NCBI GenBank assembly: GCA_046714215.1 | Contig: JBKKBM010000233.1 | Coordinates: 1 to 23,318 of the forward strand | Direction of reading: 5' to 3' | Length of the DNA: 23,318 nucleotides | From: DATLCI01 sp046714215 | Lineage (GTDB): Bacteria; Acidobacteriota; Terriglobia; Terriglobales; Acidobacteriaceae | Part shown: one piece after another, positions 1 to 9,500 of the stretch | Layout: each line of letters starts with the position of its first letter | Position numbering within the stretch: position 1 is the first letter of the stretch | Position numbers and translations under genes: made by a program | The notes under the pieces: model-generated | Told to the model about the DNA's origin: nothing | Databases searched by the model: none | What the model saw: only the letters and a program-made list of their open reading frames with translations

Positions 1-1519
1 CCATATACCACGCCAGCGCCGTCACCGCGACGGCATTGCGCTTGAAGGTCGTGCGGTCCATCTGCCACATGTCGTCGTCCGACGAATGGATGTAATCATC
101 CGGCCAGTTGGTGAAGGTGATGCCGCCATGCGTGGTCCCGATGTAGCCATCGGCGAACACCATGTGATCGGTGTTGTTCATGTGGGGAATGATCTCCACC
201 GAGTAGCGGTCGCGTGAGCCCAGCAGCGAGAAGATGGGTTTTGAATACCAGTTACCCGGGGCCACGCTGCCCGCCTGGATGGCGACGATATACGAGTTGT
301 TCCCCTGATAGAGCGCCGTGACGATGCTTTCCACCACGTCGTTGAAGAACGTGGGGCGCGACCACAACGTGCGCGAGACATGTTGCACGCGGCTCGCCTT
401 ACCGATGGTCTGATTCGTGCCCACCATGTCCTGATTGATGTTGACGAAGGTCTTTTTCGCCTCCTCCGGATGCAGCGCGAAGTAGGTGTAAGGGCCATCG
501 ATCTCGTTGACCCACCAGAAGCGGATGTCGCGTTCCGGGCGCGGAAGTTTTCCTTCCGCGATCATGCGGTTCAGCGCCCGCGCCATTTCCAATAGGTTGG
601 CGCAGCCGGAGCGGTCGTCATTGGCGCTATAGCGTTCTTCCTGGATATGCGCCGTGAGCACCACTTGCTGGTCTTTGAGTTCACTCTTCGTGCCGCGGAT
701 GAATCCTTCCACAATGCCCATGGTGGCTTCCGGGAGGATCTCGCTCTCGATCTTTACCCGCAGGCTTACCGCCGGCTTGGGTACGGTGGCCGTGGGCGCG
801 GCGGGTTCCAGTTTTTTGCGGATCTCCCAGCCCTTCCGCGGCGACACCACGAAAGCGAAGCTGGGTTCTTTGCCGTCTTTACCGCGCTCATTGATGCGGG
901 TCCATGCCACCTGGTCGGGATAATCCATGGGATTCACGCGGTTGGAGACATGCGAGAGGACGCCGAGCGCGCCCCGCTTCCACACCGCTTCCGTTTCCAC
1001 GCGTGCTGGACTGCCGCTGGCCAGCACGATCTTGCCTTTCACATCTTTGCTGGCATAATCGCTCTCGCTGACGCCCTCGCCTACGTCGACGAGCGGGGCT
1101 TCCACGTCGGTCGAGCGCGAGTTATCCGCGAGCACCGTCGCCCATTCGCGATAACTACCCAACTTGGTCTCGCGCGTGGAGACCTTACCGTCCTTGTCTG
1201 TCGTAGTCTCGATCAGCCAGGCTTCCCCGGAGATGGGCGACCAGGGCACGCGCTTGCTGGGCAGGGAAATGAAGCGAACGTCCTGCAGTCCGGCTTCTCT
1301 GGCTTTGCCTTCGATCCATGCGGCCGCCAGTTTGAAGTCGCGGTCGACCCCATGGGGCGAATGGAATTGGGTCAGGTGGCGCAAGTGGTCATAGGCGTTG
1401 TCGCCAGAGATCTCATTCACGAGTTTGCGATACGTATCTTCCGGCAGAAACGGCGAGGTTTGGGCATAAACGGCGGTCGCGAGCCAAGCCAACGCGAAAA
1501 GTAAGCGGGGAAAACGCAT
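1..1519 (-). CDS. Secreted M28-family zinc metallopeptidase-like protein, 3' end beyond window
   Basis: The frame is open from an ATG at 1519 to the left edge, giving 506 residues without the C-terminal end. A perfect AGGAGG (1525-1530) lies 5 nt upstream and decides the start. Residues 1-19 are a signal peptide ending AVYA-Q, so the protein is exported. A middle region (about 130-250) probably holds a PA-type insert. M28-like zinc positions are visible: H291 (TAHIQEE), D301/D302 (NDDRSG), E339 (VNEIDG), D364 (NQDMVG) and H478 (IHSSDDD). In typical M28 enzymes the last-but-one acidic position is a Glu-Glu pair; here it is N338-E339, so the usual general-base Glu is replaced. The family would be amino- or carboxypeptidases acting on peptides in the periplasm or outside. 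It is transcribed away from the barrel/cyclase block. Family call is confident, substrate unknown. Confidence 0.85.
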   Translation of the reverse strand, partial: MRFPRLLFALAWLATAVYAQTSPFLPEDTYRKLVNEISGDNAYDHLRHLTQFHSPHGVDRDFKLAAAWIEGKAREAGLQDVRFISLPSKRVPWSPISGEAWLIETTTDKDGKVSTRETKLGSYREWATVLADNSRSTDVEAPLVDVGEGVSESDYASKDVKGKIVLASGSPARVETEAVWKRGALGVLSHVSNRVNPMDYPDQVAWTRINERGKDGKEPSFAFVVSPRKGWEIRKKLEPAAPTATVPKPAVSLRVKIESEILPEATMGIVEGFIRGTKSELKDQQVVLTAHIQEERYSANDDRSGCANLLEMARALNRMIAEGKLPRPERDIRFWWVNEIDGPYTYFALHPEEAKKTFVNINQDMVGTNQTIGKASRVQHVSRTLWSRPTFFNDVVESIVTALYQGNNSYIVAIQAGSVAPGNWYSKPIFSLLGSRDRYSVEIIPHMNNTDHMVFADGYIGTTHGGITFTNWPDDYIHSSDDDMWQMDRTTFKRNAVAVTALAWYM

Positions 1520-1548
1520 TCTAGCCTCCTGAGGCAGGGAAGGCGGCG

Positions 1549-1557
1549 AGTATACCA
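1549..1557 (-). promoter_or_regulatory. Possible extended -10 promoter for the peptidase gene
   Basis: On the minus strand the sequence reads TGGTATACT, i.e. a TGn motif plus TATACT, about 30 nt before the ATG. No good -35 lies at the expected distance, so it would depend on the extended -10. This is a motif match only. Confidence 0.35.
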
Positions 1558-1623
1558 GCCCCCGGGCGGCCGCTTTTCCGGCCCCGCTCCCCCTAGGGCC
1601 CGGAGTTGTCAATCAGACGATCC

Positions 1624-1654
1624 CTTAGGTTGCGACTTAGGTGCCTTCTCAGGT
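1624..1654. repeat. Three direct repeats CTTAGGT/CTTAGGT/CTCAGGT with 12-nt period
   Basis: CTTAGGT occurs at 1624-1630 and 1636-1642, and CTCAGGT at 1648-1654. The 12-nt spacing puts the copies near the same face of the helix, which suits a tandem-site regulator. They lie between two divergent genes, about 230 nt before the barrel ATG and 105 nt before the peptidase ATG. The regulator is unknown. Confidence 0.6.
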
Positions 1655-1686
1655 GATTCTTATGGCACTTTACCCCCTAACAAATG

Positions 1687-1715
1687 TTTAATTGGCGGCT
1701 CTTTTCATGTACAGT
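1687..1715 (+). promoter_or_regulatory. Weak promoter candidate for the barrel-cyclase genes
   Basis: TTTAAT (1687-1692) and TACAGT (1710-1715) are separated by 17 nt. The -10 matches TATAAT at four of six positions, and the -35 is poor. It lies just downstream of the triple direct repeat, so an activator-dependent promoter is possible. If used, the leader would be about 160 nt. Confidence 0.25.
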
Positions 1716-1880
1716 TGAGCGCACTAAACACGGTAGCTGGTTTCGTTTTCTCCTTCTCGATTCGCAGGCGATCCCCCTCGCGGCGGGCCAGAAAAGGTTC
1801 TCCCCCCAAAGAGCCAGCAGAAGCTGCGCGGAACCGCCAAGGTCGGTTTGCACAATTAAGTCCCGGCAAAAGGTGTCCTC

Positions 1881-3971
1881 ATGCGTGCCTTGAAGAGCGT
1901 TTTGAGCGTGATCATACTGGCGTCGGTGGCGCTGGCGCAGAGTTCTTCCCCGACGGGGACCACGAATACGCCAGGTTCGCAGAATCCGCCTGCTCCCAAT
2001 CAGGCGCCCGTCAACCCGCTGGAGGAGCCGCAGAAGCCCACCGAGGCGGAGCAGAACAAGCCCAAAGCGGCGAACTTCGATATCGGCGACCGGGGCGCCT
2101 CAAGTGAAGACCAGCAACTGGGCGAACTCCGCCTCACTACGCGCTGGACGGAAGTGGGTGGCGACCCCACTCGCTCTTTCCGCGTAAGCCAGCATGAGAT
2201 CAACCGCCAATGCGTGACCGCGCCGGTAGCGCCCGCAACCACGGGTACGCCAATCCCGGGCTGCATCGTAGCCCGCCAGAACAACATTGCGGAGTTCAAC
2301 TATTTCGTGGACCGCCGCTTCCTCGGCATGCGTCGCATTCAATTCCTCTCGATGTACCGGGGCACGGAAGACGCCAGCGTAGACCCTGAGCACAACAGCC
2401 TGCAGAAGGCGTATGTGCGCATCTTCGGGCCGCGCGACGAATACATCTTTGGCGACGCTCTGGTGAATTTCTCGCGTTTGAGTTTCAACCAGAACATTAA
2501 GGGTGCCCACCTCACCTCGAAGGTCGGAGAAAACTGGAAGGCCTCGGTGGCGGCGGGGGTCTTCATCGACCGTTATGGTTCTCTATACAAGGACTTACTG
2601 GGACGTCCGTACATGGCGGCCGTGGGCGGAGCGCGCGTCGAGCGGAAAGTCTTCAACCCGGAATCCACATTTGGCTTCAACGTTTCCTCCAGTCGCGATC
2701 GGATCGATTCGCTGAGCCGGACGAATGCCACCAGCGGAGCGATCCTGTTGGCGGGGGAATCGCCGCAGCCCGCGACCAACGAGGTCGCCAGTCTCGACTT
2801 GCGGCTGCTGAGCCGCAAAGGCTTCCGCATGGACGCCGAATTCGCCTACTCGTTCACCGACTTTGATCAGCGATTCTCCACGGGCACCTTCGACGGGTGC
2901 TTGACGGCATGCGACTCGCGCTTGCCGCAGCCGCAGCTCAACCGCATCCAGGGCGACTGGGGAGGACGTCTGGAGAGCAGCTATCGTTACAAGAGGCTCT
3001 CCGTGCGCAGCTCTTACGTGCGCTACCAGCCCAACTTCGCCTCCATCAATGCACGCCAGATATCCGACCTGCAAGACTGGATGGTGCGTACGTCTTACGA
3101 GATGACGGAATGGCTTACGGTCGATGGCGCCGTGCGCCGATCCAACGACGACCTGAAAAATCAGAAGAGTTTTCAGACGACGTTGTGGGGTCCGGAAGCG
3201 CGCTTCGTCTTCCATGATCTGCCCTTCTACAAGCGCGGCGTCTTCGAGTTGGGCTATCGGCACCGCGTCGTGAGCACTACGGACGGCTCGGCCAACCGCT
3301 TTGTGCGTACTCCGTTCGTCGAATTCACCATGCCCATCAAGCAGACATATTTGAGCGTGGGCTATGAACGCCGCCAGGCGCAGGACCAGCGTGACTCGCG
3401 GCTGACATCCAATACGGACCGCGTCTACTTGGGCGTGCGCGGCATTTACGACATCGGCGGCTGGGAACTCAATCCTTCGCTGCGCTGGGAACTGGAGCGG
3501 CAGAGCCATCGGCCCGGACAGTGCGCCTTCCCCGTTTCGCCCACCGGGGTGACGGCGCCACCGGATCAGCTTTGCAACCAGCCCGGCGATCCTTTGCTGG
3601 TGCGCGATTCGAACCGCCTTGGCTCCGCCAATATCTTTGTCCAGGCGCCCCGCTGGTTCATCCTGGAAGGCGCTTTCCGCGCTTCCAGTTCCACGCTGAA
3701 TGCGCTTACCGAGGTCCGCGACACGATCAATTGCAATTCGACCACGCAGATGCCGCCCTGCTTGCCGCTGCCCCCGTATACGCAAGGGGCCACGGGCTTC
3801 AGCCGGCCTGCATATCGCGGCGCGCTGAGCTACAAGATCAGGAACGACGAGAACATGGTGTTCACCTTCAGCTTCGAGCGGAACAACAATTTCTATTTCA
3901 CCTCGCCGAATTATGACGAGCGCATCTGGGCGGGCTCGTTGCTGTACCGCTTCGGACGGCGGGGCCAGTAA
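1881..3971 (+). CDS. Predicted outer-membrane beta-barrel protein, function unknown
   Basis: 696 residues starting at an ATG preceded by AAGGTG. Residues 1-19 form a signal peptide (…VALA-Q), followed by a low-complexity Ser/Pro/Asn/Glu-rich segment to about residue 65. The rest alternates polar and aromatic/hydrophobic residues in strand-like stretches separated by charged turns (e.g. QKAYVRIFGPRDEYIFGDAL, RGALSYKIRNDENMVF), and the C-terminus ends in SLLYRFGRRGQ. This is what a large transmembrane beta-barrel looks like. I do not recognise a named family; MtrB/PioB-like or porin-like barrels are alternatives, but no haem motif is present. The stop lies 5 nt from the cyclase start, so the two are almost certainly co-transcribed and possibly translationally coupled. 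That suggests a structural or sensory partner role in the envelope, which is inference. Confidence 0.75.
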   Translation: MRALKSVLSVIILASVALAQSSSPTGTTNTPGSQNPPAPNQAPVNPLEEPQKPTEAEQNKPKAANFDIGDRGASSEDQQLGELRLTTRWTEVGGDPTRSFRVSQHEINRQCVTAPVAPATTGTPIPGCIVARQNNIAEFNYFVDRRFLGMRRIQFLSMYRGTEDASVDPEHNSLQKAYVRIFGPRDEYIFGDALVNFSRLSFNQNIKGAHLTSKVGENWKASVAAGVFIDRYGSLYKDLLGRPYMAAVGGARVERKVFNPESTFGFNVSSSRDRIDSLSRTNATSGAILLAGESPQPATNEVASLDLRLLSRKGFRMDAEFAYSFTDFDQRFSTGTFDGCLTACDSRLPQPQLNRIQGDWGGRLESSYRYKRLSVRSSYVRYQPNFASINARQISDLQDWMVRTSYEMTEWLTVDGAVRRSNDDLKNQKSFQTTLWGPEARFVFHDLPFYKRGVFELGYRHRVVSTTDGSANRFVRTPFVEFTMPIKQTYLSVGYERRQAQDQRDSRLTSNTDRVYLGVRGIYDIGGWELNPSLRWELERQSHRPGQCAFPVSPTGVTAPPDQLCNQPGDPLLVRDSNRLGSANIFVQAPRWFILEGAFRASSSTLNALTEVRDTINCNSTTQMPPCLPLPPYTQGATGFSRPAYRGALSYKIRNDENMVFTFSFERNNNFYFTSPNYDERIWAGSLLYRFGRRGQ

Positions 3972-3976
3972 GGCAG

Positions 3977-6382
3977 ATGGATAAGAAGAAACATTTCGGG
4001 AAAATGCTGGGCGAGTTGCTGGAGCGCGTGCCCGCCAAGAAGATCGATCTCGCCCTGGCGGTGCTCATCACGCTGCTGGGCGTGGCGGCGTATGCCTTCG
4101 TCGAGATCGGCGGCAACACCATGGCTGCTTTCGGCTTTCTGCACAACATCGAATTGCGCTCGGTGGATGCCCGCTTCAAGGCCCGCGGACCTCGTCCCCA
4201 TGACGATCGCATCGTGATCGTGGGCATCGACGAAAAGACCCTGCAGAAAGTGGGCGCGTGGCCCATCCCGCGTGACGCCTATGCCAAGCTGGTGGAAAAA
4301 CTTGCCGCCGGCGGTGCCAAAGTCGTCGCCTTCGACGTGGCCTTCCCCAATCCCGAGAAAAACTCCGCCGTCGAGGCCTTGAAACGCTTGGAAGCGGAAC
4401 TGGGTACGACCGCTCCGCAGAATGTCATCGCCAAGATCCGCGAGATCCAGATGACCAGCGACAATGATGTGAAGCTGGCGGAATCGCTGAAGAAAGCCAA
4501 CAACGTCATTCTGGGACACCTTTTTCTCGACGAAGCGCGCGCCAAGTCCGCTGATGCGGCCGCGGCGGAAGATTATTACAAGGTCCTCTGGGGCAAACCC
4601 TTCCCGCAGATGCTGAAGGCCAAGGACACCAAGAAGGATTTCGACCTCAACAACGCGTGGATCAGTGCCGGCGGCATGGTGGGGTACGGCATCGAATCGA
4701 ATATCCGCATCCTGGCGGAGTCGGCGAAGTCCTACGGCTTCTTCGATAACAATCCTGACGCGGACGGCACCATGCGGCACGCGCTGCTTATCATCCGCTA
4801 TCAGGACAAGGATTTCTTCCCTTCGCTTCCTTTTCAGGCGTTGCGGGAATACGAAGACATCAAGGACCAGTCCACCATGGGGTACATGGCAGAGAACGGT
4901 CTGGAGCGCATCGAAGCCGGGCCGTATGAATTTCCCACCCGCCGCAACGGGACCGTGCTGGTTAACTACACCGGCCCCTATGAGACGTATAAGCATTACT
5001 CCATGGGCGATGTGGTGGATGGCACCGTGCCAGCGGAGATCTTTAAAGACAAGATCGTGTTCTTGGGTGCTACCGCCAAGGGCATCGGCGATCTGCGTAA
5101 TACACCATTCCCGGACAGATACTTCAAAGACGCGGAAGGGAAAGAGCGCGTCGAGGCCGCTGCCTACATGGGAGTGGAGATCCACGCCAATGTTATGGAC
5201 AATCTTCTCCACGCACGCGACCGCGGCCGCACCTTCCTTAAGCACGGCGGCAATGAGGAGATGATCGACCTGTTCCTGCTGGTGACTATGGGATTGGGGC
5301 TGGGCTTTCTCTTTGGCCGGTTGAAGCCGCTCTATTCCACGTTGGTTGCATTCGCGGGTGTAGCCCTCTTCAGCGTGATCGTCTATGTGGCCTTCGCCCG
5401 CTTCGGCATGTGGTTGAGCTTCGTGATCCCGGTGGGCACCATCCTGGCGAACTATGCCTCCATCACCAGCTTCCGCATGATTTTTGAAGAGCGCGAGAAG
5501 CGAAAGATCCGCAAGAGCTTCTCGTCGTACGTTTCGCCGGGCGTCATCAACCTCATTGAGAAGGACCCCAAGAAATATTTCCGTCCGGGCGGCGAGATGA
5601 AAGAGCTGACCGTGATGTTCAGCGACATCCGTTCCTTCACCACCATCGCCGAAGGGCTTACGCCGGACGAGTTGGTGCATCTCTTGAACGAATACCTGGG
5701 CGAGATGACGGACATCCTCTTCAAGCGTTGGGGCACGCTCGACAAGTACATCGGCGACGCCATCATGGGCTTCTGGGGCTCGCCCTTCCCGCAACCGGAC
5801 CATGCCATCCGCGCCTGCGCCGGTGCGCTCGACATGGGGGCCCGCCTCGATGAACTCAACCTGAAGTGGGAGGCGCAAGGCAAGAAGCAGCTTTCCATAG
5901 GCATCGGCCTGAACACGGGGCCCGTCAACGTCGGCAACATGGGTTCAGACAAACGTCTCGCCTGGACGGTGATGGGCGACCACGTGAACCTCGCCTCGCG
6001 TCTCGAAGGCCAGACCAAGGATTACCGCGTGCGCATCATCGTCGGCGAGGCCACTTATACCGAAGCCAGGGAACATTATATCTTCCGCGATCTGGACAAG
6101 ATCCGCGTAAAAGGCAAGTTGAAGCCGGTGAACATCTACGAGCTACTGGCCTTCGGCAAGGATGCGGCCAGCTACCACGACTTGCTCTCGCAGTGGAATG
6201 CGGCTGTCGGCGATTATCGCCGCGGCGATTGGGCCGCGGCCATCCAGAAGTATGAGGCGTTACTGCACCGCTATCCCGACGATGGCCCGTCGCATGAGTT
6301 TCTAAAGCGGTGTCACGAGAAGCTGGCGACGCAGACTCCCACCGGTGAGTGGGACGGAGTGTGGGTGGCTAAGTCGAAGTAA
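3977..6382 (+). CDS. CHASE2-domain class III adenylate/guanylate cyclase
   Basis: 801 residues, ATG 5 nt after the barrel stop, with AAGG (3970-3973) as ribosome-binding site. Order: TM1 at about 23-44; extracytoplasmic CHASE2 sensor about 45-425 (RSVDARFKARG, DDRIVIVGIDE, VFLGATAKGIGD); TM cluster about 428-500; linker KRKIRKSFSSYVSP; cyclase catalytic domain about 540-720; then a TPR-like C-terminal helix pair (about 724-785). Catalytic residues are present: metal-binding D550 (FSDIRSFT) and D594 (YIGDAIMGFWG), purine-specifying K590 with T664 (Lys/Thr is typical of adenylate cyclases), transition-state N671 and R675 (VNLASRLEG). It should therefore be active, converting ATP to cAMP at the inner membrane face in response to a periplasmic signal. 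CHASE2 cyclases are known to occur next to FecR-domain genes, as here. Ligand unknown; cGMP production cannot be excluded. Confidence 0.93.
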   Translation: MDKKKHFGKMLGELLERVPAKKIDLALAVLITLLGVAAYAFVEIGGNTMAAFGFLHNIELRSVDARFKARGPRPHDDRIVIVGIDEKTLQKVGAWPIPRDAYAKLVEKLAAGGAKVVAFDVAFPNPEKNSAVEALKRLEAELGTTAPQNVIAKIREIQMTSDNDVKLAESLKKANNVILGHLFLDEARAKSADAAAAEDYYKVLWGKPFPQMLKAKDTKKDFDLNNAWISAGGMVGYGIESNIRILAESAKSYGFFDNNPDADGTMRHALLIIRYQDKDFFPSLPFQALREYEDIKDQSTMGYMAENGLERIEAGPYEFPTRRNGTVLVNYTGPYETYKHYSMGDVVDGTVPAEIFKDKIVFLGATAKGIGDLRNTPFPDRYFKDAEGKERVEAAAYMGVEIHANVMDNLLHARDRGRTFLKHGGNEEMIDLFLLVTMGLGLGFLFGRLKPLYSTLVAFAGVALFSVIVYVAFARFGMWLSFVIPVGTILANYASITSFRMIFEEREKRKIRKSFSSYVSPGVINLIEKDPKKYFRPGGEMKELTVMFSDIRSFTTIAEGLTPDELVHLLNEYLGEMTDILFKRWGTLDKYIGDAIMGFWGSPFPQPDHAIRACAGALDMGARLDELNLKWEAQGKKQLSIGIGLNTGPVNVGNMGSDKRLAWTVMGDHVNLASRLEGQTKDYRVRIIVGEATYTEAREHYIFRDLDKIRVKGKLKPVNIYELLAFGKDAASYHDLLSQWNAAVGDYRRGDWAAAIQKYEALLHRYPDDGPSHEFLKRCHEKLATQTPTGEWDGVWVAKSK

Positions 6383-6585
6383 ACATTTTGGTTAAGGGGA
6401 ACTTCGGAGCGGTATTCACTTTCGAGTCTCCGCCGGTTACCGGGGTAAGTTGTAGGGCTGAGTCTGGCTAGTTAGGTTTATAGGAACGCAAAGCGTGCGC
6501 AGACACGTGGCGCTCCCCGCTTCGCTGCTATTCCTCCGGGCGGCGCAGCACCGGTTTTGGTGACTGAGTTTTATCGAGGCGATCG

Positions 6586-9500
6586 ATGACGAAGCGTTGC
6601 GTGCAGTATGTAAGCTTGGCAGTGGTGTTGGCATGTTCTCTGGTGCGGCCGGAAGGGGTCGCGGCGCAAACGCGCCCCGCTCCCGCGGCACAATCGCGTC
6701 CCGCGTCGCCTGCGCAGCGACCTGCACCCGCCGCCGCGCCCGCGGGGCAACGAGCGGGCAGCATCACCGCTTTGCTGCCAGTGGCAAAGATCACGCGCGG
6801 CACGGGCCGCAATCGCGCCATCCTCGAAGCCAAGAAGGGCGATAACGTCGTCTACAACGATCTGGTGCAGACGGAAAAAGGCGGACGCGCCCGCATCACC
6901 CTTGCTGACCAGTCCATCCTCTCACTCGGCTCGCAAGCGGAGTTGCGCATCATCAAGCACGACGCCCGTACCCAGCAGACTGCCTTGCAACTCGGTTACG
7001 GCCGGGTCCGTGCGGAGGTGGCTTCCGTCACCCGCGATGGTGGACGCTTCGAACTGCGTACTCCCACGGCGGTCGCCGGCGTCATTGGCACCGATTTTGG
7101 CGCCGACTCGTCCGTCCCCGGAGTCACCACCTTTATCTGCATTTCAGGGAGTGTGGAAGTCTCGAACTCTGACCCCAAGGTGCCCGGAAAAGTTACCTGT
7201 CTGGCCGGCACCACTACCACCGTGAGCACCGGTTTGCCGCCCACGGCGCCTAAGCCTGCCACCCAGCAGCAGATCCAGCAACTTATTCAGGACACCGAAC
7301 CTGCGATCATCACCTCACTCTCACCCGCGTCAGCCTTGCTCGGGACGGAAGTGGTGAGCGCCGCCAGCGGCAACAAGCTGGGCGGCATCAACGGCGTCAG
7401 CATCAGCGGCTCCGGCGTGACTGTCTCCCTGCAAGGCACGCCGACGGATACCAATGCCAACGTGAAAGTGGTGATCGACCCCGACGCCCCGGCGGGAACC
7501 CGCACCGTGACTTTCACCCAAGCCAACGGCCAGACAGCGGCCGCCGTGATCAGCGTTTTGGCGCCGCCGGGGAAAGGCGCTGACGGCACCACCGACCTCG
7601 AGATCGTTAAGAAGATATATTTGGAGATCCTTGAACAAGAGCGGCAATCCGCCATCACCGGCGTGAACGCGCTGGGCATCGGCGTTCAGCAATCGGCTGC
7701 GGACACGCAGCAGGTCATCGAGAACGAAAATAACCGGCTCCAGCCGCCGCTCCCGGTCCCGCCCATCGAGCGCGACATCCAGGGTGATGTTGCGCCCATG
7801 ATCCAGGCGATGAGCACCGCCGGCGCCGCCATCAACGAAGAGACGGCTGACGCCGCCCGGCAACTGGACGCGTTCTTCACGGAAGCGCAGAAGCGCATCG
7901 CGGCGGCCAATGAATCGCCTTCCGACGATGCCAAGCTCAAGCTCGCGAAAGATATCTTCGACCGCGTCAACGCTCCGCTAATGGCCCGGTTCAAGGAGAT
8001 TCAGGACAGACTGGGGGGCGTGGCCAAGTCGGTGAACGCCAGACTGCTGCAGACTGTGGCGCGCTGGACGGAGAACTTGAAGGTTGAAGCCGCCCGGCAA
8101 AGGGCGGTACCGATTCCCCGGGTGGACGCCGAGGAGCGCACGTACGACCTGGGGCTGATGGCGTCCTTTGACGCCGCCCGTTCCAATCCCTCGCCCGGAG
8201 CTTCTATCGCCAACTTCAATTGGGTGTTGTGCGATCCCACCTATCGGCCCCAGCAAGTGGGCGTGCCGCTGCCCCCGAATGACACGCGGTGCCAGGCGAT
8301 GGCTGGCTATGCCTCGACGTCGTCTGATTTCAAGTTCCCCACCTGCGAGCTGAACGCGCAAGACCACATCGCCCGCGTGACCGTGACGGACACCAACAAC
8401 CGCGCCACCGCGATGGACGTGCGCTTGCGCATCCTGGCGCCGCAATATGAGGGCCCGGGCCGCCGCCTGCGCAGCTTGTCAGACGCCTACGAGCAGCTCC
8501 AGTTGAATTCATTCCTGGGCTTCTTCGATGAGAGCTTCTCCGGCTTGACGGAATTACAGGAGAGCATCCGCCGCACCTTTACCTCGCTTGCCTCGATGAA
8601 CATCAACCTGCGCCTCTCGCAGGCGGCCATGGGCTGCAATGAAGCCACGGTGCGCGCCGATTGGGAGCAGGCCTACACCTTCAAAGACGATCTCACCTGC
8701 GCCAACGTGCTGCCGGGCACCATTTGCCAGCGCGTGGTCTTCAAGCAGCAGGAACAGTTGACCGTGCGCATGAAGCGCATCCCCGGCAAGAACTGGTACA
8801 TCACGGAATTACAGGGCGACAACGGCACCGTGCAAGGCACGCCGCCGGGCCCCATCCAACGCGATACGTCATTGCCGGACTTTCGCATCTCTTCGCTGAC
8901 TCCCGTGGCCATACCGGCCGGGGCGGCGGCGGGCAGGGCCGATAATGTGATCGGGGTCGCCCCCGGCGCGAATGGATTTGCGGCAGTGGTGGAAAACATC
9001 GGCCAAGCCGATCTGCAGACCTCGGTCCGCGTCCGCTTCGTCGCCCGCGACGGGAATGGCAATACGCTCGCCACCGACGACCGCGACCTTCCGGGCCCCA
9101 TCCCGGTGGGCGGCAGCGCCACCGTGATCGGTCAGTTGAACGTGCCTGACCTTGGCCCCGGCGTAGGCGCTCGCATTTTCGCTATAGTCAACCCCGGTTG
9201 CGTGGTCAGCGAGCAGAATTGCGATGGCGGCAACGCCACCTTGCTCGAGATCATCATCGGCATCGTTGATCTGCAAGTCACCAGCTTCAGCCCGGTGGGC
9301 ACCATCATCGGCACCCTTCCCGGACAAGTGGATGTGCAGATCAAGAATCTTGGTTCGCGTACTTCCACTGCCACCGCTGGAAATCTGCGGATGATCTTTG
9401 GCACCACGGTAGCCGGCAGCGGCGCCATCCCGGCCATCGCGCCCGGCGTCACCGTTACCACGCCCTTGCAATTCATTCCGCCGAATCTCTCCGGCGCGCA

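Larger units (their letters stand above)
1520..1880. other. Divergent intergenic region between peptidase and barrel genes
   Basis: This 361-nt stretch separates two divergently transcribed genes and has no convincing coding frame. It holds an extended -10 like element for the leftward peptidase, three direct repeats CTTAGGT/CTCAGGT with 12-nt spacing, and a weak rightward promoter candidate. The barrel gene has an AAGGTG ribosome-binding site about 6 nt before its ATG. Confidence 0.7.

Noticed and set aside
647..1504. A long plus-strand open frame opposite the M28-type peptidase.
   Set aside because: It is antisense to a gene with a perfect ribosome-binding site, signal peptide and zinc motifs; it looks like a high-GC antisense shadow.
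3911..5878. A 655-codon minus-strand open frame opposite the cyclase.
   Set aside because: The plus strand encodes a complete CHASE2 cyclase with all catalytic residues; the antisense frame is rich in His/Arg/Val, typical of shadow translation of high-GC genes.
6400..6560. GGAACGCAAAGC near 6483-6494 resembles the conserved core of the cyclic-di-GMP-I (GEMM) riboswitch, upstream of the giant gene.
   Set aside because: The matching upstream segment (GGCAAACC-type) and the downstream tetraloop-receptor hairpin could not be found in the right order; the string also forms its own small ACGC/GCGT hairpin. A covariance-model scan would settle it.
6630..6636. A lipoprotein reading of the giant protein (Cys17 after VLA).
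   Set aside because: Position -2 is Leu, which is unusual for a lipobox, and a normal cleavage site (VAA-Q) follows ten residues later.
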